Source of the DNA: Rhabdochlamydiaceae bacterium
GTDB taxonomy: Bacteria; Chlamydiota; Chlamydiia; Chlamydiales; Rhabdochlamydiaceae
DNA: 57,862 bases
Assembly (NCBI GenBank): GCA_019752555.1
Contig: JAIELY010000026.1
Coordinates: forward strand, 1 to 57,862
Direction: 5' to 3'
The translations under genes were made by a program, and so were the position numbers. This document shows positions 38,554 to 46,415 of the stretch, piece after piece (the first letter of the stretch is position 1; every line of letters begins with the position of its first letter). The notes under the pieces were generated by a model, which saw nothing but the letters and a program-made list of their open reading frames with translations, was not told where the DNA came from and did no database searches.

Positions 38554-38889
38554 TTATCCAAGATGATGAAGCTTGCGCCCTCCAATGAGATGGAAATGAA
38601 GATGGAAAATAATTTGGCCGGAATCAGGTCCATTGTTGGTAAGGAGTCGATACCCCTCTGCAATTCCAAATTCAACCGCTAATTTCTGAGCGACTGCAAG
38701 ACATTCTGCAATTAGAGGAAGCTCTTCTAAAGGAACTGATTGCAAATCGGGAAATGGCTTTTTGGGAACAATAAGGAGGTGAACCGGCGCAACCGGGGCT
38801 ATATCCTTAAACGCAAGAATCCTGTCGTTCTCAAAAACTTTATCACAAGGAAGCTCACCTGCAATAATTTTACTGAACACCGTGCTCAT
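38554..38889 (-). CDS. HIT family protein (histidine triad nucleotide hydrolase)
   Basis: 111 residues. The triad HLHFHLIGG is at the C-terminus and the start SKIIAGELPCDKVFEND is typical of the HINT branch, which hydrolyses phosphoramidates or AMP-lysine; the substrate in cells is uncertain. Its start overlaps the end of the MYG1-like gene by 20 bases, so expression is coupled. A HIT-MYG1 pair is also known in Chlamydiaceae. Confidence 0.93.
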   Translation of the reverse strand: MSTVFSKIIAGELPCDKVFENDRILAFKDIAPVAPVHLLIVPKKPFPDLQSVPLEELPLIAECLAVAQKLAVEFGIAEGYRLLTNNGPDSGQIIFHLHFHLIGGRKLHHLG

Positions 38890-39757
38890 GAGTAATCCGT
38901 GTTAAAACATAATCTAAAGCTTTAAAAACGTCTTCTTTCTTTTCCCATACAGAAATAAAACGTCCTTTATGACAAAAAATTGCCCCGGAAATCCCCGAGA
39001 CCCTTTTTAAATCCTCTTCAAGAAGTCCCGCCCATTCTTGAGGAAGGGGCTCACGGACTTTCATACGGTCTTCATAGGTAGGTGGAATTCCTCGCAGTTT
39101 CCAATGCCCGCCAGAGGGCATAATCACAAATAATGCAGGATGGGTCTTGCCGCCATGTTCAAAAAAGCATTCAATCCAAGGCATCGCTTCATCAAAAAAG
39201 AGATATTTTTCCTTAGTATCCATACTAGCAATCACTTTTTCACGGCAGGAATGAATATAGTGGAATCGCTCTAACAGACGTCTTAAATGTCCTAATACAA
39301 AATCCAAAGCCTCAAAAAAAGCGTTATTTTGAACATCTTGCGGAGCATCATAGAACACAGGAACATAATTGCTTACAACATGGGAGAATGTGCAGCACCC
39401 AACCTCAGGGGTAACCCGTCCATTATCATGAGCGTCGACGCCAAGAATCAATGAACGGTTAAAAAATTGATAAACATCCTCTGAAATGAGATGCGTATCT
39501 TTTAAATAACTTAAAACCATGCCTGCACTACTGAGTTCGCCTGTGTATTCAGACTGGTGGTGGTCAAAGCGCTTGACCGATGGATCATAAATCCCTCCTA
39601 CATCACACACAAATTCACACTGTGCAAGCTTACTAATATCTCGCGTACGGATGATGCGATCTCTATCAATCAACCCAAAAAGGAGCAACAGCGCACATGC
39701 GGTGACCTCATCTGCGTGAAAAGATCCATCATGTGTTCCACAACTTCTCGGAATCAT
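38870..39757 (-). CDS. MYG1 family (DHH superfamily) exonuclease-like protein
   Basis: 295 residues. GTHDGSFHADEVTACALLL at the start and CDVGGIYDPSVKRFDHHQSEY are the MYG1 hallmarks, with the DHH (FDHHQ) and the DxHxxGR-like VDAHDNGRV giving the metal site. Eukaryotic MYG1 is a 3'-5' RNA exonuclease; bacterial members are uncharacterised, so I do not assign a substrate. Upstream lies the DnaA-box region. First gene of the leftward HIT operon. Confidence 0.9.
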   Translation of the reverse strand: MIPRSCGTHDGSFHADEVTACALLLLFGLIDRDRIIRTRDISKLAQCEFVCDVGGIYDPSVKRFDHHQSEYTGELSSAGMVLSYLKDTHLISEDVYQFFNRSLILGVDAHDNGRVTPEVGCCTFSHVVSNYVPVFYDAPQDVQNNAFFEALDFVLGHLRRLLERFHYIHSCREKVIASMDTKEKYLFFDEAMPWIECFFEHGGKTHPALFVIMPSGGHWKLRGIPPTYEDRMKVREPLPQEWAGLLEEDLKRVSGISGAIFCHKGRFISVWEKKEDVFKALDYVLTRITHEHGVQ

Positions 39758-39840
39758 GGCATTAGCCCCTTAAATATCTTAGAAAATCTCAGTTTATCGC
39801 CGCAAAAAATAATGCTCAAGCAGGAACGTCTAAATCGAAG

Positions 39841-40102
39841 TTATCAACATGTTTTCCACACTTTTTAACCCACGCTGTTTGTCTTAGTGACAGCTCGAAA
39901 CACTCCTATGAGGAATAATCATAAAAAACTGATTACAAACAACTTGCAACCTAATCACGCTTGAGCAAAGCAGATTAACGCTTAAAAATATGTGAACTCC
40001 CCATCGATTCTTGCTGTAGACAAGCGAAGAGTTATAAACAGATTTTCCACAGAAATAGACTCCCTCAAAAAACAAAAGCCCCACGTCAAAGATTGTGGAA
40101 AA
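39841..40102. other. Cluster of DnaA-box-like sites; candidate replication origin
   Basis: In the 374-base gap between two divergent genes (39758-40131) are TTTTCCACA at 39852 and 40043, its reverse complement TGTGGAAAA at 40094, TTATCAACA at 39841 and TTATAAACA at 40032. The first two pairs repeat one arrangement: TTATCAACATGTTTTCCACA and TTATAAACAGATTTTCCACA, each with an 11-base period. By chance about 0.02 perfect TTWTNCACA sites are expected in this span, three are seen. The genes leave the site on both sides. Alternatives: DnaA-titration or DnaA-regulated promoter region. No skew was computed. Confidence 0.55.
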
Positions 40103-40131
40103 ATGACTTTATTTGAGATAGTGAAGCAACT

Positions 40132-42252
40132 ATGGATAGCTATCTCTGTACCGACCACTACGATCTTGTCACTCCCGATGGAATGATCACTTCCATAAGA
40201 AAAATCGATGCTACGACAATGGAAGTTGAGATGTCGATTCTCAACATCTCTTCAGCTTTTGTCGGATTTCAAATTGATCAAGAGCATATTTCATTTAACC
40301 TTAAAAGCACCATGGCTCAGCTAGGGCTCCATGGCAATCTGCTAGCACTCTCACTTGATCCATCCAAACACTCTGCTCGGATAAACGTTCAGCTCGTAGC
40401 CTATGGAAAAATTGCAACTGCGATGATGCAGCAACTCACAGAAGGCTCTTACATCGGCAAGCTATTTGCTGCAGATCCCAGGCGCAAAGTCCGCAATCCT
40501 GATTACCTGCTTCGAATGTTTGGAAGGAGCGATCGGCAAGGGCGTCCTCTACTCTCTCTCGGGGGTCCCGAAGGAAGAGACGAACTTCTTCTCGAAAAAC
40601 TTGACGGCAGGCTTGTCGCTTTCCTGCGTTTGCAGCAAGGAGTTCTGGTTTATGATGAAGATTCGATGCTTGGCCTGCAGCCAACGCTTTCCAAAGCACT
40701 TTGCTATCCCCACTTTCGCCTGCGCACTTTAATCCAATTAAATCAAATCTGGATGCCTCTTGGGAAAAGAATTGTTGAAGAAAATAAAATTCTTCTCGTA
40801 CGCACCGCCCCCCTGCACATCCGAACAGCCTTTGGAAAGGTAATTGATGCACTGCTTCCACAAGGATATACACACACCTCTGCAAACGTTCTCGAGCCTG
40901 ACACGAAAGCCTCGGGAGATGTCTATGAGCTTTTTGGAAACTCCCATGAAGAAATCTCGCAGATTCCGATTGAATTCTACACATTAGAGCCTCATCGGGA
41001 ACACGTCTTTTTTGCGGATCGAGACCAACTTAAATCCTCTTTAGAAAATCCAAAAGCTCTTTTTAAAGCCTTTGAAACAGCTCCCGCTCCTCTTCACTTA
41101 CACGCCTCTGTTTTTGTGGTAAAAGGAGAGCAAATGCAACACCTTTTAGCCAAAGATTGGATTACCCGAGACACGCTTAAAAGTGAATTCCCTGGGCTTT
41201 TTCATCCAGGGCAACAAGCCGTTCTTGCAGAACGCTACATCGAACAGCAGCCCTGCTATCCCTTTTTAAAGAGCATCGAAGAGGGTCTCATCACAAGCCA
41301 AGGGGTTCTTCTCTGCCGCTACCTCCCCTCCCCATTAATGAAACGAATGATCTTAAGCGACATCGTCCAGCGCTGTTTAAAAGGGATCTACTTTCAATTC
41401 CCCTCTCTTTCCCATGGCAGCTTTTTTTCACACGAAGACCGTTCGATGCTTCTTGATTTAAGTAAATTCGGAATCCCCGTCTTTTGGGTTGATCAAACCT
41501 CAAAAAAAATTCTGCAATACATCCCTAAACCCAGTAAAGATTCTGGGATGTTCGTTCCTCTTGATCTTGTGGACACCTTTGTAAAAGCCACATTTTTTGG
41601 AATCTATGGATCAAATCTGATGGAAGGTAATTTCGAGCAAGAGCTCTCTCTTTTACTACAAGGGATCGAGCATATGCGGCAACAACTCGATCATCCCCAT
41701 CTTAATCCCCACACTCCGATAGCTCTTGTCACAGGCGGCGGCCCGGGACTTATGGAAGTGGGCAACCGAGTTGCGCAGAGAATTGGAATTCTCTCCTGCG
41801 CAAACGTCGTCGATTTCCGCACAAGCACCAATCTAAATGTGCAGGAACAAAAACAAAACCCGTACATTGACGCGAAAATGACATTTCGTCTCGATCGGCT
41901 AGTCGAGCGTCAAGCAGAATTCCATCTTGATTTTCCCATTATTCTCACAGGCGGGTTTGGAACAGATTTCGAACAATGTCTAGAAGAAGTAAGGCGCAAA
42001 GTCGGTGCCGTTACACCCACCCCGATCCTTCTGTTTGGAGAGATCGAATACTGGAAACAAAAAATCACATCCCGCTTTTTGTGCAACCTTGCATCAGGGA
42101 CAATTGCCAAATCAGAATGGATCAGTAATTGTTTTTATTGTGTCCGAACAGCAGAACAAGGACTTCAGGTGTATCGACAGTACTTCACAGGAACTTTGCC
42201 TATCGGACCTAACTTTCCATCCGCTAAAGAAGGGTTTGTCGTTGTTACTTAG
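40132..42252 (+). CDS. Conserved chlamydial protein with C-terminal LOG-like Rossmann domain
   Basis: 706 residues, no signal peptide. The first ~450 residues are not recognised (they contain FGRSDRQGRPLLSLGGPEGR). Residues about 535-690 hold a nucleotide-binding Rossmann domain of the LOG/lysine-decarboxylase-like type: IALVTGGGPGLMEVGNRVAQ corresponds to the GGGxxGLMG motif, and ILTGGFGTDFEQCLEEVRR to the PGGxGTxxE motif with its catalytic Glu. A nucleotide/nucleoside-monophosphate function is suggested by the family but the fusion is unusual. A large conserved hypothetical occupies this position after MYG1 in Chlamydiaceae, from memory. Confidence 0.8.
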   Translation: MDSYLCTDHYDLVTPDGMITSIRKIDATTMEVEMSILNISSAFVGFQIDQEHISFNLKSTMAQLGLHGNLLALSLDPSKHSARINVQLVAYGKIATAMMQQLTEGSYIGKLFAADPRRKVRNPDYLLRMFGRSDRQGRPLLSLGGPEGRDELLLEKLDGRLVAFLRLQQGVLVYDEDSMLGLQPTLSKALCYPHFRLRTLIQLNQIWMPLGKRIVEENKILLVRTAPLHIRTAFGKVIDALLPQGYTHTSANVLEPDTKASGDVYELFGNSHEEISQIPIEFYTLEPHREHVFFADRDQLKSSLENPKALFKAFETAPAPLHLHASVFVVKGEQMQHLLAKDWITRDTLKSEFPGLFHPGQQAVLAERYIEQQPCYPFLKSIEEGLITSQGVLLCRYLPSPLMKRMILSDIVQRCLKGIYFQFPSLSHGSFFSHEDRSMLLDLSKFGIPVFWVDQTSKKILQYIPKPSKDSGMFVPLDLVDTFVKATFFGIYGSNLMEGNFEQELSLLLQGIEHMRQQLDHPHLNPHTPIALVTGGGPGLMEVGNRVAQRIGILSCANVVDFRTSTNLNVQEQKQNPYIDAKMTFRLDRLVERQAEFHLDFPIILTGGFGTDFEQCLEEVRRKVGAVTPTPILLFGEIEYWKQKITSRFLCNLASGTIAKSEWISNCFYCVRTAEQGLQVYRQYFTGTLPIGPNFPSAKEGFVVVT

Positions 42253-43532
42253 AATCCCCAAGAAAAGCCCACTTCACCATATTCCGTGCGCTCATTAAAG
42301 AACTGGCCTTCATACGAAAAGCCATGATGGTAGTCGACATAAAGACGCATCTTACGACCGATCCCCTGCATCTTGCTGATCTCATATCCCAGCTTAAATG
42401 TCATATCCAGATCCCACTTTCTCTGCTGCCAATTCTCCAAATGCACAGCAAAAAAAGGTGTTCCGTACAATCTGTGATAGTCAAGCTTGCGCCCCAAAAT
42501 CCTCAATTCCATCCCATATTCAATATAGAGCGGTTTAATACGAAATGTCGGATCACTGTGGACGACAACACCAGGACCAAAATAACCACGCAAGTGGCGA
42601 GAGAATTGATAGGAGGAGAAGAAGTCGATCGCTTCCATGCTCGGATTCACCCGTTTCTTACAAAACCAAGGGCGATTGCATAAAAATTCATCTCCCAAAT
42701 GAGAGGAAATATGATATACGCGCAAACGAAAAGACCATTTGTCAGCGGCATAAGTTAAAGGAATGCCCACATAAAAGTCTGTATTGACAAGCTCGCAAGA
42801 CTCATGCTTAGAACATTTCGGCACATGCCAATAATTGAAAACAGACCACACCGCTCCTTCAATACCCACTTGTAAATCCCCATGCCAACGAAAGACATTT
42901 CTCCAGCGATAGATCGGGAATTCATCACCCAAGGAAACTGCTGCGGCAATTTGTCCAACGACCCGATCTCCAAAGCGCATCGCAGCAGAGTAGATCGGCT
43001 GACGAGGATCTGCAATCAGCGGGGCAAATAACACAGTCGATTGAGGAAACCAGATCCCATTGATCCTCGGCTGCTCGACATATTTCTCCCGCGCCGCCAT
43101 CTCTTCTTTAGAAACTTCCGACTTTACCTCAACTGTCAAGACGCCAGGAAGATCTTTGACAAACTCGATGATACTGTTTGCCATCAGTTCGTTCTTCGGC
43201 AGATTCGATAAGGTGACATGGTGATCTTTTACCGAGACAACCACACGGTAGTCATAGAAGTGCATATCCACAAGAGCTTGGATATAACCTTCCAAATAAG
43301 GATCTGTCGCATCTTCAAAATTTTCAATCGGCAAGCTATCGGCGCGCGTCAAAATTTGCTCTTCGATATAAGCGAGCTGATCTTTTCCCAATTTCGCAGG
43401 AATGAGCTCGACATGATAGTTCTCTGCCATCCTCTCAAATTCCAAATCCATTGCCTCATCAGAGACAAGATCTGCACAGAAAGAAAAACAAAAAAGAGAG
43501 CACCACGCAGCTAATTGCAGCTTTCGATCCAT
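42249..43532 (-). CDS. Outer-membrane protein with BON-like and DUF1207 domains
   Basis: 427 residues. Signal peptide (LQLAAWCSLFCFSFCA). Residues about 75-150 look like a BON domain (VVVSVKDHHVTLSNLP and FVKDLPGVLTVEVKSE, the typical ending). Residues 160-427 are a beta-barrel of the DUF1207 type: IWFPQSTVLFAPLIADPRQP, FGDRVVGQIAAAVSLGDEFP and LRVYHISSHLGDEF are the family signature, and the last residue is Phe (VGFSWGF), needed for barrel insertion. Probably an outer-membrane lipid- or phage-receptor-like pore; function unknown. It overlaps the convergent LOG-like gene by four bases. Confidence 0.82.
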   Translation of the reverse strand: MDRKLQLAAWCSLFCFSFCADLVSDEAMDLEFERMAENYHVELIPAKLGKDQLAYIEEQILTRADSLPIENFEDATDPYLEGYIQALVDMHFYDYRVVVSVKDHHVTLSNLPKNELMANSIIEFVKDLPGVLTVEVKSEVSKEEMAAREKYVEQPRINGIWFPQSTVLFAPLIADPRQPIYSAAMRFGDRVVGQIAAAVSLGDEFPIYRWRNVFRWHGDLQVGIEGAVWSVFNYWHVPKCSKHESCELVNTDFYVGIPLTYAADKWSFRLRVYHISSHLGDEFLCNRPWFCKKRVNPSMEAIDFFSSYQFSRHLRGYFGPGVVVHSDPTFRIKPLYIEYGMELRILGRKLDYHRLYGTPFFAVHLENWQQRKWDLDMTFKLGYEISKMQGIGRKMRLYVDYHHGFSYEGQFFNERTEYGEVGFSWGF

Positions 43533-43671
43533 CGAGTCCTACATCTCCTTAGCACCACTCCAAAATCTCTATATAAATAATTTAGAGTTTCTGTGCAAAA
43601 AATATTTACACTTCAAAAAATCCCCGACAAAAATTAATTAAACAAAAATAAAAATAAACTAAAAGATCTGC

Positions 43672-43700
43672 TTGAAAAATACACAACACTAATGTATTTT
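43672..43700 (+). promoter_or_regulatory. Possible promoter of the 892-aa gene
   Basis: TTGAAA (43672-43677) and TATTTT (43695-43700) with 17-base spacing, 29 bases upstream of the ATG, in an A/T-rich 197-base gap. Both hexamers have mismatches to the consensus, so this is a candidate only. Confidence 0.35.
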
Positions 43701-43729
43701 TAAACAAACTAAAACAAAGAAACAACATT

Positions 43730-46408
43730 ATGAACTCATCTATTTCAATATCCCACTCCCTCACCTCTTCTTCGAGCTGTTCCTCATCAACAAGCGCATC
43801 CGAGCTGATTCCAATAACATCTCGAGAAACACCGGCAGATAAAATCCTAATTAAAATTCTTTTAGCCCGGAAACGCGAATGTGGAAAAAATTTTTTAACC
43901 GGTCAACCCGAATACCAAACGAAGAACTACCTTTTTCTAATTCCACTTGCTTTATTTCTTCCACCAAGAAGCCTATTCCCTTTAACAGATCCAAAAGAGA
44001 TTGCAAAAGCACAGCTGCTTCCAAAACAACAGCTTAAAAGAAGAATAGCTAAAGAACGTCAAAAGAAATCGGAAACTGAAGTTGTCTTAGTCAAGCCCCA
44101 AAAAGAGCATGATCGCTATGAATTTGATTCTAAAGTCATGACGCGAAAACGCTTTATGCAATTGTTCACAACAACACCGGAAGAGGCCTTTGGCGCTCAT
44201 CATACACTTCAAGCAATTCAACTCTTCGGAACGAATGCCTCTTTACAAACTAAGGGCAAACACCTTTTTGTTTCCAAAAGAAAGCCACTCCCCTTCGCCT
44301 CTCCCACAATCGTTATGGCCCCTAAATCCGAGGACATAAGCACCTCCGCAATTCTTAGCCTTAAAGAAGCGGATCAATTAATGGATTCGTTTTATGAGTC
44401 CTTATGCCATCTTATCAATCGCTATAACTCTCAAATCAGCCCAGTTGAATCGATGAGAACCCTCTGGGATATGATGAGTCAAGCAGCCCTGGAAAGAAGC
44501 TCTCTTTCCTCATCCGAAATCAAAGCCCTCGCACCACAACTTTTAGCCCACTGGGATAACATTCATGGATCTTTATCGGATCTTCTAGATAGTTTATTTG
44601 CTGGACAAGATGAAAAAAATCCAGAAAAGCAAAAGAATTGTCTCGACGCTTTTGAATCACTCTTACCGCTCATCGAGCAATCGTTGCAACAGAGCCCTGA
44701 AACTCAACATCTCATTGAGACACTATTAGAAATTCAAGCGCCTTTGCACACTCTTGTCCGCTACATTACAACCCACCCTGGTGTAGAATTGCGCTTAAGA
44801 ACATTCATAAACAATCACTTGCATCAGATGGAACTTCACCTTAAAACAACTGCGCAGATCACACCCAAACAACTCCAACACCTTCTTCTCTGCCGCGTTA
44901 AAATACTCCAAGAGTATATGAGACAAGCACCCTCCCATATGCAAGAGCAAATGAATTCTCACTGCGAACATATCGTTCATTCTTTGATCACTCACCAGTG
45001 GATGCAAACATATATCCAAATCAATTCTCTTCTAGATCTGATCAATCCTCTAACACAAGCCGCAAAGCTCACAACAACCCATGAGCTTGTAGAAAATGTA
45101 AGAATCCAAACACATCACATTGATCCATCTCAGCGCTATCTTGCTCGCAGCTCGCATTTTGCAGCTGCCTTAGAAAAAGATTTTAGATACTTTATTCTTC
45201 AAGGGAGCGCTTCCATGATTGCAGACGATGCAACTGAGCTAGCGCTTAGCGCATTTAAAGGATTAAATTCTCTTCCAAGTCCTGTCAAACAAACCCCAAT
45301 CATTCAAGCGTGGCTTGAACAGATCAAAGCCTTTGAAAAATCTCAAGGCATCGACAAACTGCCCGAATCCTTTACCATGACTCTGCGCACCTATCAGGCA
45401 AGCCTTAAAAAATTAGATAAGATCCGCGCGCAACTCTCAATACATGAACCCCTTGCTGCGTTCATCGAAAACAGTGTTAACAAAGAAAACCAACACACCA
45501 CACTTGAGTTTCTTCTGTCCTTTCAAACCATCGAAGAGCAAATTGCCCCGCTAATGGATGAGTGGCATCGAGCCCTCAAAGAGATCAATGCCCAAATCTC
45601 TTTCCTTCAAAACAACTATTTCCTCTCTCTTCTCAATCCCTCACTTCCTCCCATTCCATTGCATCATATCCAAAAGAAACTCAAACGATTAAATAACAGA
45701 TTAAAAGAAGTTGTGGTTCCCACAGCCCGCTTTATCTTTGCGTGGAATCAACTTAAGACGCTATCCATTGCCCCCAGAACTTCAAAGAAAAGTAAACGGC
45801 TCTCACCCCTAGAAACATTCCCCGTAGCAGGCTTTCAGACAAACACAGAAGTCTTCAAAACCTTCCAATCCCAACTGGACGAGCTCCATGCTGAAAAAAC
45901 ACTTCCTCACATCTTTAGCGCATCATCCTCAAGCTCTAGTGGTGTTTCCCAGAACTCGCGACCACTGAGGCCAGCGTCAAAGCTCCCGGAGGTGGACGAT
46001 CAAAATGTTAGCTGCGTGGATACCACACCCCGGCCTCTATCATCGCTCAATCTCACCGAGCCAGAGTTGCAGGGTTTTTTGGAAAACAACACTAGCTCCT
46101 CATCTTCCGAAGAGCCCCCACTCCCCTCTGCGAGAACAAAAATTCAACAAGCTTTTGAGAGCAGTACAAAGAAAGATAAGGTCTTAAAGCAAGTCTACGC
46201 CATTTTAAAATCTTACGGCATTTCTGCTCTAATCCGGTCTGCTAAAGGCGGTCACAAAATGCTCATGATTAACGGCTGTGGAATCACCCTTCCATCATGC
46301 AAAGAATTGAAGATGGGAACTGCCTCTGCCATCGAAAGACAACTCATCGAAGCTGTCCAACATGCCATGAGCAGTTCAGAAACAAGCAGCAGTAGTTCGG
46401 TCACTTGA
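43730..46408 (+). CDS. Large Ser-rich protein with HicA-like C-terminal domain, effector candidate
   Basis: 892 residues. N-terminus is Ser/Thr-rich (SSSSCSSSTSASE), the form of type III secretion signals. A hydrophobic stretch (LFLIPLALFLPP) is near residue 70; the central 550 residues are helical (LLDLINPLTQAAKLTT and similar). Residues about 735-788 are translated palindromic repeat (see the repeat entry). Residues about 815-880 resemble HicA, the dsRNA-binding-like mRNase: VLKQVYAILKSYGISAL, then SAKGGHKMLMINGCGITLP (His where HicA has GSHH) and CKELKMGTASAIERQLI (as KELKPGTLRSILRQ). Poly-Ser tracts flank the repeat and end the protein. HicA domains occur attached to other modules; here toxin activity is not claimed. 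Confidence 0.68.
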   Translation: MNSSISISHSLTSSSSCSSSTSASELIPITSRETPADKILIKILLARKRECGKNFLTGQPEYQTKNYLFLIPLALFLPPRSLFPLTDPKEIAKAQLLPKQQLKRRIAKERQKKSETEVVLVKPQKEHDRYEFDSKVMTRKRFMQLFTTTPEEAFGAHHTLQAIQLFGTNASLQTKGKHLFVSKRKPLPFASPTIVMAPKSEDISTSAILSLKEADQLMDSFYESLCHLINRYNSQISPVESMRTLWDMMSQAALERSSLSSSEIKALAPQLLAHWDNIHGSLSDLLDSLFAGQDEKNPEKQKNCLDAFESLLPLIEQSLQQSPETQHLIETLLEIQAPLHTLVRYITTHPGVELRLRTFINNHLHQMELHLKTTAQITPKQLQHLLLCRVKILQEYMRQAPSHMQEQMNSHCEHIVHSLITHQWMQTYIQINSLLDLINPLTQAAKLTTTHELVENVRIQTHHIDPSQRYLARSSHFAAALEKDFRYFILQGSASMIADDATELALSAFKGLNSLPSPVKQTPIIQAWLEQIKAFEKSQGIDKLPESFTMTLRTYQASLKKLDKIRAQLSIHEPLAAFIENSVNKENQHTTLEFLLSFQTIEEQIAPLMDEWHRALKEINAQISFLQNNYFLSLLNPSLPPIPLHHIQKKLKRLNNRLKEVVVPTARFIFAWNQLKTLSIAPRTSKKSKRLSPLETFPVAGFQTNTEVFKTFQSQLDELHAEKTLPHIFSASSSSSSGVSQNSRPLRPASKLPEVDDQNVSCVDTTPRPLSSLNLTEPELQGFLENNTSSSSSEEPPLPSARTKIQQAFESSTKKDKVLKQVYAILKSYGISALIRSAKGGHKMLMINGCGITLPSCKELKMGTASAIERQLIEAVQHAMSSSETSSSSSVT
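45936..46095. repeat. Palindromic repeat inserted in a reading frame
   Basis: The full-copy sequence at 38381-38544 aligns along its length: shared blocks include CCAGCGTCAAAGCTCCCG, GTGGACGATC, GTTAGCTGCGTGGAT-like, and GAGCCAGAGTTGCAGGG near the right end. Ends CTAGTGGTGTTTCCC and GGAAAACAACACTAG are inverted repeats. About eight bases are missing on the right arm relative to 38501. The host frame stays open through it. Confidence 0.85.
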
Positions 46409-46415
46409 GAGAGAC

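Noticed and set aside
38343-38675. 111-residue N-terminal extension of the HEAT-repeat gene through the repeat
   Set aside because: It is translated repeat DNA, overlaps the HIT gene and precedes an obvious signal peptide that would then be internal.
40436-40984. 182-aa minus-strand frame inside the LOG-like gene
   Set aside because: Low-quality composition (Arg/Gln/His-rich) and no ribosome-binding site; opposite a conserved protein.
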